This document shows positions 20,115-26,985 of a DNA stretch of 39,603 nucleotides, piece after piece. Position 1 is the stretch's first letter. Each line of letters opens with the position of its first letter. Under the pieces are notes generated by a model, which was not told where the DNA came from, searched no databases, and saw only the letters and a program-made list of their open reading frames with translations. The DNA is taken from contig JAGAPB010000072.1 of NCBI GenBank assembly GCA_017847995.1, positions 1 through 39,603 of the forward strand, in the 5' to 3' direction. This DNA is from Oscillospiraceae bacterium (GTDB taxonomy: Bacteria > Bacillota > Clostridia > Oscillospirales > Ruminococcaceae). Both the position numbers and the translations under genes were made by a program.

Positions 20115-21233
20115 TCAATCATACTGGGGGCCGCCGGGAGCCAGCATATCCTCCAGATCTGCATAACCCTTAGCTTCAATGAACTTATCCATGTAGTAGG
20201 AATCGGCATTTTCAGCGGTTACGATGTCCAGACCGTTGTCCAGCTTAGGAACAAAAATGGGGTTTAAGCCAGCGCCTTCACGGAAAGACATGAAGTCAAA
20301 CAGTTCGGGATAGCAGGCAGAGAACAGAACCATCATGCCCCAGTAACCCTGAGCACCCTGGTTGGGGTTGATAGAGCCATAGAAATCGCCAGCTTTGATC
20401 ATATCCAGAACAGCGGTGTTAACGTCACAGCACATAACCTTAACTTCCATGCCGAGAGCCTTAACAGCAGCGGCAGCACCCTGAGCAGAAGTTGCTTCGG
20501 GGCAGAAAATACCATTCAGATCAGGATTCTTCTGAGCCAGAGCAGTGATACCTACATTGGCTGCATCCATATCCTGGTTAGCTACAACCTCACCAACAAA
20601 CTTGATGTCAGGGTAGTTTTCTTCGATGTATGCCTTAAAAGTGTTGGTACGAATGTCGTGGTTGGTCTGGCCGGGGTTTACACAGGTAGCAACAGCACCC
20701 TTTTCGCCAATAGCGGTAGCAATAGCGATAGCGGCCTGAGTGCCTTCGTTTACATTATCAGAAGTTACATAACCTACGCGAGCAGAGTCGGGAGAGTCGG
20801 AAGCGAAAGTAACAACAGGAATACCTGCATCTGCAGCACGCTGAATGGGATCTACAAAGGGTTCAGCGTTGATGGGAGATACATAGATACCGGTGGGGTT
20901 CTGAGCCAGCTGGGCATCGAAAGATTCTACCTGCAGAGTAGCATCGTATTCGGGGGTGCCGCCGTAGATGGTATTAACACCCAGCATACGGCCGGTGTCC
21001 TTGAATGCTGCGTATACAGGCCACCAGTATTCAACACCGCTTACAAATACGTTGAATGCGTAGAGCTCGTCTTCGGAGCCATAGATGCCCTTGGCAGCAG
21101 GAGCGTCAGCGGCAGGGGCGTCGGCAGCAGGAGCCTCGACCTCGGGAGCGGGAGCTTCAGCAGCAGTGCCGCCGCATGCTACCAAAGACAGGGTGAGCAA
21201 CAATGCCAAGATAAGAGCGGTCAATCTTTTCAT
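20115..21233 (-). CDS. Sugar-type ABC transporter substrate-binding lipoprotein, without its transporter genes
   Basis: 372 residues. A lipoprotein signal peptide (MKRLTALILALLLTLSLVACGG, lipobox LVAC with Cys near residue 20) is followed by an Ala/Pro/Glu linker with repeated APAAD units. A Peripla_BP_4 domain comes next (from about residue 50: VFVSGVEYWWPVYAAFKD, then YVSPINAEPF, VVTFASDSPDSAR and GYVTSDN). It would capture a sugar or similar solute outside the membrane. The start at 21233 follows GGAGG; the frame extends to 21272 without a better site. No permease or ATPase gene lies nearby, and a terminator follows, so the membrane parts must be encoded elsewhere. It diverges from the URO-D-like gene. 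Confidence 0.87.
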   Translation of the reverse strand: MKRLTALILALLLTLSLVACGGTAAEAPAPEVEAPAADAPAADAPAAKGIYGSEDELYAFNVFVSGVEYWWPVYAAFKDTGRMLGVNTIYGGTPEYDATLQVESFDAQLAQNPTGIYVSPINAEPFVDPIQRAADAGIPVVTFASDSPDSARVGYVTSDNVNEGTQAAIAIATAIGEKGAVATCVNPGQTNHDIRTNTFKAYIEENYPDIKFVGEVVANQDMDAANVGITALAQKNPDLNGIFCPEATSAQGAAAAVKALGMEVKVMCCDVNTAVLDMIKAGDFYGSINPNQGAQGYWGMMVLFSACYPELFDFMSFREGAGLNPIFVPKLDNGLDIVTAENADSYYMDKFIEAKGYADLEDMLAPGGPQYD

Positions 21234-21612
21234 TTTCAAGCCTCCTAAATGTTGAATAGATATGTTTGGCATCGCGGTCGCTTTGCATCAGCAACCTTGC
21301 GATAAATAAATTTTAGCCAATTCAAAAAATAGTTTCACGGATTATTTTCATATTAAAAGCACAATTTTATTTAGTTTTGGTTGCAAAAAATAGGATTTAT
21401 CACAAAAACATGATTCGTTTTGGACCGATGAAGCAGATAAGGGATAAAAGAGACACTCTGCCGTCAAGAACGATTTTTTCAGGATTATATTTATCCGAAA
21501 AAGATGAATTCTGTGCAAAAAAAAGAAAGAATATCCAATCATTTCACTTTTATAATTGATAGAATAAACTTAAATCTTTGCGCAAAAAGATGAAAAGGAG
21601 GAGTTTTGAAGT
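21234..21612. promoter_or_regulatory. Divergent control region of the URO-D/kinase island
   Basis: AT-rich, no gene. On the plus strand a perfect TATAAT (21551-21556) lacks a recognisable -35. On the minus strand TAAAAT (21315-21310) also lacks one. Both fit activator-dependent promoters. Three similar boxes stand out: TTGCAAAAAA at 21381, TGTGCAAAAAA at 21512 and TGCGCAAAAA at 21579. The last contains the palindrome TTTGCGCAAA (21577-21586). They are candidate sites for the PocR/AraC protein; this is inference only. Confidence 0.5.
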
Positions 21613-22641
21613 ATGAATTCTGTAGAAAGAATAGAAGCTGTTTTAAGCCACCAAATTCCGGACCGTGTGCCCTGTTTTGAGTGGATCGTAGATAAAAAAG
21701 TAGTAAACGCACTGCTGCCCAGCGCCGCGGGAGAAGCAACCGAGGAAGACTTTATCAACGAGTTTGGCCTTGACGTTGTTTGCGTTGATCCCAACTATTT
21801 TTCCGAAATGCTGCCCAGCGGTTATGTTCGAGATGAATGGGGAATGATCAAGGGCTATTCTTCCGAGGCCCACTCCTATCCCGTGGATGGTCCCATCCAC
21901 AATGCGAAGGAACTGGAAAACTATACGCCTCCTTCTGCCACTGAGCCCGGTCGTTTTGATACCTTGAAAAAGAAACTGGAGAAATATTCCGATGGAAGCA
22001 AGGCCGTTATGCTGCATCTGAATGACATTTGGTCCATCCCCTCCCGTATGATGCCCTTTGAGGAATTTATCATCAACATTTTTGATGAACCCGAATTTAT
22101 TTCCGAACTGGTTGGTATGACGGTCGATGTAAATATTGCCCTGGCAACGGAAGCGGCCAAGCTGGGCTGCAAGTTTGTGTATACCGGCGACGATGTGGCC
22201 TACAACAATGGCCCCATGATCGCTCCCAGTATGTTTGAGGAGATTTTTGTGCCTCACCTGAAGAGAGTTATCGGCGCTTACAAGGATCTGGGACTGTATG
22301 TGATCAAGCACACCGATGGCAATGTAATGTCTCTGCTGGATTACTATATCGATGCGGGTATCGACTGCTTTGACCCCATTGATCCCATTGCAGGTATGGA
22401 TTTTGGGTTCTTAAAAGAAAAGTATGGCAAGACCTTGGCTTTTAAGGGCAATGTAAACTGCGCTACCACCCTGGTAAGTGGCAGTATCGAAGATGTTATT
22501 GAAGAATCCCGCAGCCGGATGGCCATTGGCAAACCAGGAGGAGGATATATTTTCTCTTCTTCCAACTCCATCCATTCTTCGGTAAATCCTCAGAATTACA
22601 AGGCAATGCTGGATACCTGGAAGGAACTGCGTGATTATTAA
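21613..22641 (+). CDS. Uroporphyrinogen decarboxylase-fold protein (methyltransferase-like, not HemE)
   Basis: 342 residues, a URO-D/MtaA-type TIM barrel. Family segments are VERIEAVLSHQIPDRVP at the N-terminus, GDDVAYNNGPMIAP near residue 192, KHTDGNV (H233) and a C-terminal GGGYIFSSSNSIHSSVNPQNY stretch. MtaA and CmuA relatives move methyl groups between corrinoid proteins and thiols using a zinc held by H-x-C and a later Cys. Here H-x-C reads H-T-D (H233, D235) and the later Cys is absent, so the usual thiol methyltransfer site is missing. No corrinoid protein gene is present in the window. GGAGGAG lies upstream of ATG 21613. It is followed by an FGGY kinase after 25 bases. The substrate is unknown. 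Confidence 0.82.
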   Translation: MNSVERIEAVLSHQIPDRVPCFEWIVDKKVVNALLPSAAGEATEEDFINEFGLDVVCVDPNYFSEMLPSGYVRDEWGMIKGYSSEAHSYPVDGPIHNAKELENYTPPSATEPGRFDTLKKKLEKYSDGSKAVMLHLNDIWSIPSRMMPFEEFIINIFDEPEFISELVGMTVDVNIALATEAAKLGCKFVYTGDDVAYNNGPMIAPSMFEEIFVPHLKRVIGAYKDLGLYVIKHTDGNVMSLLDYYIDAGIDCFDPIDPIAGMDFGFLKEKYGKTLAFKGNVNCATTLVSGSIEDVIEESRSRMAIGKPGGGYIFSSSNSIHSSVNPQNYKAMLDTWKELRDY

Positions 22642-22666
22642 AATATTAAGAACAGGAGAGTAGACT

Positions 22667-24214
22667 ATGGGATATCTGATGGGAATCGATCTAGGTTCAA
22701 CAAGCATTAAGGCAGTCATCTATGACTACAACGGCAACCATGTTTCGGCAGGGTCCCGCCCTACTCCCCTTTCCCACTTGGATCTGGAACAGCCTTTGTG
22801 GGCTGTTTGGGAGCCCGATAAGATTTGGGATTGTGTGGTGCAGGCGGTAAAAGAAGCTTTGCGTAATGTGGAAAATCCCGATGAGGTTGGCGCTGTTGCA
22901 GTAACCGGTTTTGGCATGGACGGTCTGCCTTTGGATAAGGATGGTAATCCGCTTTATCCGATGATCTCGTGGCACTGCCCACGTACCATCCCCCAGAGCC
23001 GTGAGTTTTCGGAAAAGGTCGGTGCCAAAAAAATCTTTGACCTGACCGGTAAACAGATCATGGCCATCGACAGTATTTACCGTATGATCTGGATGAAGGA
23101 AAATTATCCTGAAATTCTGGAAAAAACCGACAAGTGGCTGCTGATCGAAGACTTTATCAACTTCAAGCTGTGCGGTGAAAAGGCTACCGACTACTCCATG
23201 GCGGCCTGTACTTCGGTGTTCAGCCAGAAGGATCACTCCTGGGTGAAAGAACTGATTGAAGCTGCTGGCGTTCCTATTTCTATTTTCCCGCAGGCCTATC
23301 AGTCCGGCCGGTTCCTGGGCAAAATTTTGCCCGAAGTGGCCAAGGCTACCGGTCTTTCTCCCGAAACCAAGATCATTCTGGGCGGTCACGATTATGTGTG
23401 TGGTGCCCTTGCCGTTGGTGCGGTCAACGATGATGTGCTGCTTGATCTTACCGGAACTTGGGAGATGTTGGTGCAGGCTTCCCAAAATGCGGAAGTAAGC
23501 CAGGCGTGCTTTGAAAGTGGCTATTACATCGAAGGCCACGTGGCCGAGGGACGCTGCCTCTATGTTGGCAGCACCGTCAGCGGTGACATGACCGAATGGC
23601 TGAAAAATCAGCTTTCGGCCGATGAACGTCTTGCCGCCGAAAAGGACGGCAACAGCATTTGGCAGCATATTATGAAGACTGTTGAAGAATCTCCTATCGG
23701 TGCCCGGGGCTGCTTCTTCCTGCCTCATTTCTCCGGTGCAGGCGCCCCCCGTGTTGACGACAACTCCATGGGTGCTTTCCTGGGGCTGCAGAATGCCGTC
23801 ACCCGTGCCGATATGATGCGTGCTGTGTTTGAAGGCTTAAACTATCAGTTCCGTATGATGGTGGATTCCTTCCGTAAATATAAGCTGGGTGATCCCAAGC
23901 GCATCATTGCCACCGGCGGTGCCACCCGCAACTCCTTCTGGATGCAGAACAAGGCCGATGTTTCCGGTCTGGAACTGGAAGTTCCAGACGTATACGAAGC
24001 AACCCCCCTGGGTGCCGCCATGTTGGCCGGCATCGGTTCAGGTGTATACAAAGATTTTGAAGAAGCCGTTGCCGCAGTACACAAGCCCAGCGTTATCTAC
24101 ACCCCCAACAAGGAAGCTATGGAACAGTACGATGTGCTGTACAATGAGATCTACTGTAAAATGCAGGATGAGCTTGCCGGCATCAACGCCAAGATTGCCG
24201 CTAAATTCAAATAA
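22667..24214 (+). CDS. FGGY-family carbohydrate kinase (intact motifs)
   Basis: 515 residues with two actin-like ATPase domains. The phosphate-1 loop GIDLGSTSIKA (D8, T12, S13, K15), phosphate-2 TGTW (T264), catalytic Asp in GGHDY (D242) and adenosine motif ATGGATRNSFW are complete. This should be an active kinase for a sugar, polyol or similar compound, but I cannot assign the substrate; xylulokinase- or glycerol-kinase-like names would be guesses. It shares long identical blocks with the copy at 18274-19821 (GFGMDGLPL, PLYPMISWHCPRTIPQ, IYRMIWMKEN). AGGAG precedes the ATG. It is probably co-transcribed with the URO-D-like gene. Confidence 0.9.
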   Translation: MGYLMGIDLGSTSIKAVIYDYNGNHVSAGSRPTPLSHLDLEQPLWAVWEPDKIWDCVVQAVKEALRNVENPDEVGAVAVTGFGMDGLPLDKDGNPLYPMISWHCPRTIPQSREFSEKVGAKKIFDLTGKQIMAIDSIYRMIWMKENYPEILEKTDKWLLIEDFINFKLCGEKATDYSMAACTSVFSQKDHSWVKELIEAAGVPISIFPQAYQSGRFLGKILPEVAKATGLSPETKIILGGHDYVCGALAVGAVNDDVLLDLTGTWEMLVQASQNAEVSQACFESGYYIEGHVAEGRCLYVGSTVSGDMTEWLKNQLSADERLAAEKDGNSIWQHIMKTVEESPIGARGCFFLPHFSGAGAPRVDDNSMGAFLGLQNAVTRADMMRAVFEGLNYQFRMMVDSFRKYKLGDPKRIIATGGATRNSFWMQNKADVSGLELEVPDVYEATPLGAAMLAGIGSGVYKDFEEAVAAVHKPSVIYTPNKEAMEQYDVLYNEIYCKMQDELAGINAKIAAKFK

Positions 24215-24237
24215 GTTTTTATAAAACGCAGCAAAAT

Positions 24238-24268
24238 GCCCCCATACACAAATGTGTGGGGGCGTTCT
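24238..24268. terminator. Terminator between the kinase and GIY-YIG genes
   Basis: Hairpin GCCCCCA-ACACA/TGTGTGGGGGC (24238-24263) with a two-base bulge. It is followed by GTTCTAATTT on the plus strand and CATTTTGC on the minus strand. The stem is strong but the T-runs are weak. Confidence 0.6.
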
Positions 24269-24551
24269 AATTTAAATCAGTTTTTGAAGACGGAAGGACT
24301 TTTTGGGGGGAGGTTTGAATCAGTTTCAGCTTTTCCTGCCGGGGCAGGCGCTTGATGGCGGCCTCGCGCCGCAGGGCCTCGCCTTTGGTGGGCCATTCTT
24401 CCCGAAAAACGGGGACCACCGGGCCGCGGCTGCGGGTGTATTTGGCGCCGGTGCCGGTGTTGTGCTGGGCGGTGCGGCGCTCCACATCGGTGGTGATGCC
24501 GGTATACAGGCTGCCGTCGGCGCAGCGCAGCAGATAGACCCACCAGGACAT
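24267..24551 (-). CDS. GIY-YIG nuclease-superfamily protein (YhbQ/YazA-like)
   Basis: 94 residues, a single GIY-YIG domain. WWVYLLRCADGSLYTGITTDVERR contains the variant GIY (VYLL) and YIG (YTGIT) elements and the conserved Arg, and KYTRSRGPV follows. These short proteins are probable structure-specific DNA endonucleases or repair accessories, and their exact role is unclear. GGGGGG lies seven bases before the ATG. The last bases overlap the terminator region shared with the kinase gene. Confidence 0.88.
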   Translation of the reverse strand: MSWWVYLLRCADGSLYTGITTDVERRTAQHNTGTGAKYTRSRGPVVPVFREEWPTKGEALRREAAIKRLPRQEKLKLIQTSPQKVLPSSKTDLN

Positions 24552-24592
24552 GGAAACACCCCCCTTTTTTCAAATTATCAGTATCAAAAATA

Positions 24593-24622
24593 ATTATACC
24601 GCAAAGGAAAGGCGGGAAACAA
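24593..24622 (-). promoter_or_regulatory. Promoter of the GIY-YIG gene
   Basis: TTGTTT (24622-24617), 18 bases, TATAAT (24598-24593) on the minus strand, about 40 bases before the gene. Confidence 0.55.
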
Positions 24623-24632
24623 GCCAAATAAT

Positions 24633-24661
24633 TTGACATTTTTTGCAGGAAGGAGTATCAT
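24633..24661 (+). promoter_or_regulatory. Promoter of the first acyl-CoA synthetase-like gene
   Basis: Consensus TTGACA (24633-24638), 17 bases, TATCAT (24656-24661). The leader to ATG 24747 is about 80 bases and shows no clear regulatory fold. Confidence 0.7.
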
Positions 24662-24746
24662 AAAGAAACGATTTAGCAATTGAAAGCGGAAAAGCGCAGG
24701 GAGGTTTCTCTGCTGATCCGATAAAAAGACGAAGGAGAAGGCCGAC

Positions 24747-26378
24747 ATGCCCATCACCGAATTTTTGGAGCGCAACGCCAAAGACTACGGCGACGAGATC
24801 GCCCTGATCGAAATTAACCCCCAGCACAGCGACCACGAGGATAGCTGGACCGAATACAGCCTGGTGGAATCCGCCCCCGAAGAGGCCTACCGCCGCGAGA
24901 TAAGCTGGTACGACTTTGACCGCCGTGCCAACCGTTTTGCCAACCTGCTGCTGGCCAATGGCGTGCGCCGGGGCGACAAGGTGGCCATTTTGCTGATGAA
25001 CTGCCTGGAATGGCTGCCCATCTACTTCGGCATCCTGAAGATGGGCGCCCTGGCGGTGCCCCTCAACTACCGCTATTCTGCCGATGAGATCAAATACTGC
25101 CTGGATCTTTCCGATTCTTCGCTGCTGGTGTTTGGCCCCGAGTTTGAGGAGCGTGTCCGTTCCATTCAGGGTCAGATCCCCAAGGTGAAGATGCAGTTCT
25201 ATGTGGGCGGCAGCTGCCCCGAATATGCCCAAAGCTACTTCCAGTACATCTCCTATTGCTCCAGCCGGGCCTGCGGTGTCAAGCTGGAGGAGGAGGACGA
25301 TGCCGCCATCTACTTTTCTTCCGGCACCACCGGTTTCCCCAAGGCCATTCTGCACAAGCACCGCAGCCTGACCCACGCCGCCCTGTGCGAGCAGAACCAT
25401 CACGGCCAGACCCGTCACGACTGCTTCCTGTGCATTCCGCCCCTTTACCACACCGGGGCCAAGATGCACTGGTTCGGCAGCCTGGTGGCCGGCAGCCGGG
25501 CCGTGTTGCTGCGCGGCGTAAGCCCCAAATGGATCCTGGAGACTGCCTCGCTGGAGCACTGCACCATCGTGCGGCTGCTGGTGCCCTGGGCCCAGGATAT
25601 TCTGGACGCCATTGAACGGGGCGACGTGACCCTGCAGGATTGCCGCCTGGACCAGTGGCGGCTGATGCATATCGGTGCACAGCCCGTTCCCCCCAGCCTG
25701 ATCAACCGCTGGCGCAGGGTCTTTCCCAAACACCAGTACGACACCAACTACGGCCTAAGCGAATCCATCGGCCCCGGCTGTGTGCACCTGGGCGTGGAAA
25801 ACATCGACCACGTGGGGGCCATCGGCAAGGCCGGCTATGGCTGGGAAGTGAAGATCGTTGACCCCGAGGGCAGGGAAGTTGGCCCCGAAGAGGTGGGCGA
25901 ACTGATCGTAAAAGGCCCCGGCGTGATGACCTGCTATTACCACGACGAAAAGGCCACCGCCGATTCGCTGAAGGACGGCTGGCTGTACACCGGAGATATG
26001 GCCCGTGCCGACAAGGACGGCTTCATCTATCTGGTGGACCGCAAAAAGGACGTTATCATCACCGGCGGCGAAAACCTGTACCCTGTGCAGATCGAGGACT
26101 TTATCCGCAGCTGCGACGCGGTCAAGGATGTTGCCGTCATCGGCCGTGCCCACCCCCGTTTGGGCGAGATCGCCTCGGCCATCATCGAGCTGAAGGAGGG
26201 CGTGGAGTTCAGCAAGGAGCAGATGGAAGAATTCTGCCAGGCCCTGCCCCGCTACAAGCGTCCCCGCGAGATCATCTTTGACAAGGTGCCCCGCAACCCC
26301 ACCGGAAAAATTGAAAAACCCGCCCTGCGCAAAAAGTACGGCGCGGTCGGTCTGGTTGCCCAGCAAACCGGCAAGTAA
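24747..26378 (+). CDS. Acyl-CoA synthetase / AMP-dependent ligase (ANL superfamily)
   Basis: 543 residues, a full-length ANL adenylating enzyme. It activates a carboxylic acid with ATP to an acyl-adenylate and usually then a CoA thioester. Motifs in order: FSSGTTGFPKA (ATP loop, about 192-202), YGLSES (about 337), GWLYTGD (about 414), DRKKDVIITGGENLYP (hinge, about 430) and NPTGKIEKPAL with the catalytic Lys near residue 525. The acid substrate cannot be read from the sequence; medium- or long-chain fatty or aromatic acids are possible. The start at 24747 has AAGGAG upstream. It is a single gene with its own promoter and terminator. Confidence 0.88.
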   Translation: MPITEFLERNAKDYGDEIALIEINPQHSDHEDSWTEYSLVESAPEEAYRREISWYDFDRRANRFANLLLANGVRRGDKVAILLMNCLEWLPIYFGILKMGALAVPLNYRYSADEIKYCLDLSDSSLLVFGPEFEERVRSIQGQIPKVKMQFYVGGSCPEYAQSYFQYISYCSSRACGVKLEEEDDAAIYFSSGTTGFPKAILHKHRSLTHAALCEQNHHGQTRHDCFLCIPPLYHTGAKMHWFGSLVAGSRAVLLRGVSPKWILETASLEHCTIVRLLVPWAQDILDAIERGDVTLQDCRLDQWRLMHIGAQPVPPSLINRWRRVFPKHQYDTNYGLSESIGPGCVHLGVENIDHVGAIGKAGYGWEVKIVDPEGREVGPEEVGELIVKGPGVMTCYYHDEKATADSLKDGWLYTGDMARADKDGFIYLVDRKKDVIITGGENLYPVQIEDFIRSCDAVKDVAVIGRAHPRLGEIASAIIELKEGVEFSKEQMEEFCQALPRYKRPREIIFDKVPRNPTGKIEKPALRKKYGAVGLVAQQTGK

Positions 26379-26384
26379 AACCAC

Positions 26385-26421
26385 AAAGCCACGGCAATTT
26401 TTAAGTGTTGCCGTGGCTTTT
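26385..26421 (+). terminator. Terminator after the acyl-CoA synthetase-like gene
   Basis: A 13-bp stem (AAAGCCACGGCAA with TTGCCGTGGCTTT, 26385-26397 and 26408-26420) followed by TTC. The sequence between the arms is itself T-rich. Confidence 0.8.
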
Positions 26422-26486
26422 CTTGCGGCGACAGCCGTTGTGTGTAATAATAAACAAACAGATTGAAACCGGACGGAGAAAATGCT

Positions 26487-26921
26487 ATGGAATGGCTGAA
26501 TATCTTTGGATTGATTTTCATCGTTGTGATTATGATTCCCAATGTCGTATTTGCAATCAAATGCAAAGACGGGTTTGAAAATAAATACAGGAACAAAGCA
26601 ATGGAACGGATGGAACAGATCGGAAGATTCGGCTGCATTGTTTTTATGATTTTTTCAATTCCGGGAACCTGCTTTGGGTGGTGGTCCGATCAGGCATTCG
26701 CCCTTTATCTTATCGTTGATACACTCTTAATTGTCCTTTATTGTGTTATTTGGACGGTATGCTGGAACAAAAACGGTGTTTTCAGGGCGTTGATGCTTTC
26801 GGTCATTCCGTCGGCATTGTTTCTGTTCAGCGGAATGATGAGCAGATCGATTTTGTTAATTGCCGCTGCGCTGCTGTTTGCCCCGACCCATATTTTTATC
26901 TCGTATCAAAACGCCAGATAA
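26487..26921 (+). CDS. Small multi-pass membrane protein, conserved in Firmicutes, function unknown
   Basis: 144 residues, with about four or five hydrophobic helices (near 5-25, 47-65, 72-92, 98-115 and 120-138). It has an IPNVVFAIK motif after the first helix and a DGFENKYRNKAMERMEQIGRFGC loop, which recalls an uncharacterised clostridial membrane family. ATG 26487 is chosen because GGAG lies eight bases upstream; the in-frame ATG at 26463 has no site. Base composition and codons (TTT, ATT, TTA) are more AT-rich than the flanking synthetase genes, which may point to recent acquisition. Confidence 0.7.
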   Translation: MEWLNIFGLIFIVVIMIPNVVFAIKCKDGFENKYRNKAMERMEQIGRFGCIVFMIFSIPGTCFGWWSDQAFALYLIVDTLLIVLYCVIWTVCWNKNGVFRALMLSVIPSALFLFSGMMSRSILLIAAALLFAPTHIFISYQNAR

Positions 26922-26944
26922 TGCAAAAAACTTATGTTACGCAA

Positions 26945-26976
26945 AAACGCCAGGCTGCCTTTACAGTCTGGCGTTT
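26945..26976. terminator. Bidirectional terminator between the membrane protein and synthetase genes
   Basis: A 13-bp stem (AAACGCCAGGCTG with CAGTCTGGCGTTT, one G-T pair). It is followed by CCTTTGTTTTT on the plus strand and TTG on the minus strand. Confidence 0.85.
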
Positions 26977-26985
26977 CCTTTGTTT

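Noticed and set aside
21613..22641. HemE (uroporphyrinogen decarboxylase of heme synthesis)
   Set aside because: The fold matches, but the neighbourhood is sugar-related, no other heme genes are present, and the sequence lies closer to MtaA-like proteins than to HemE.
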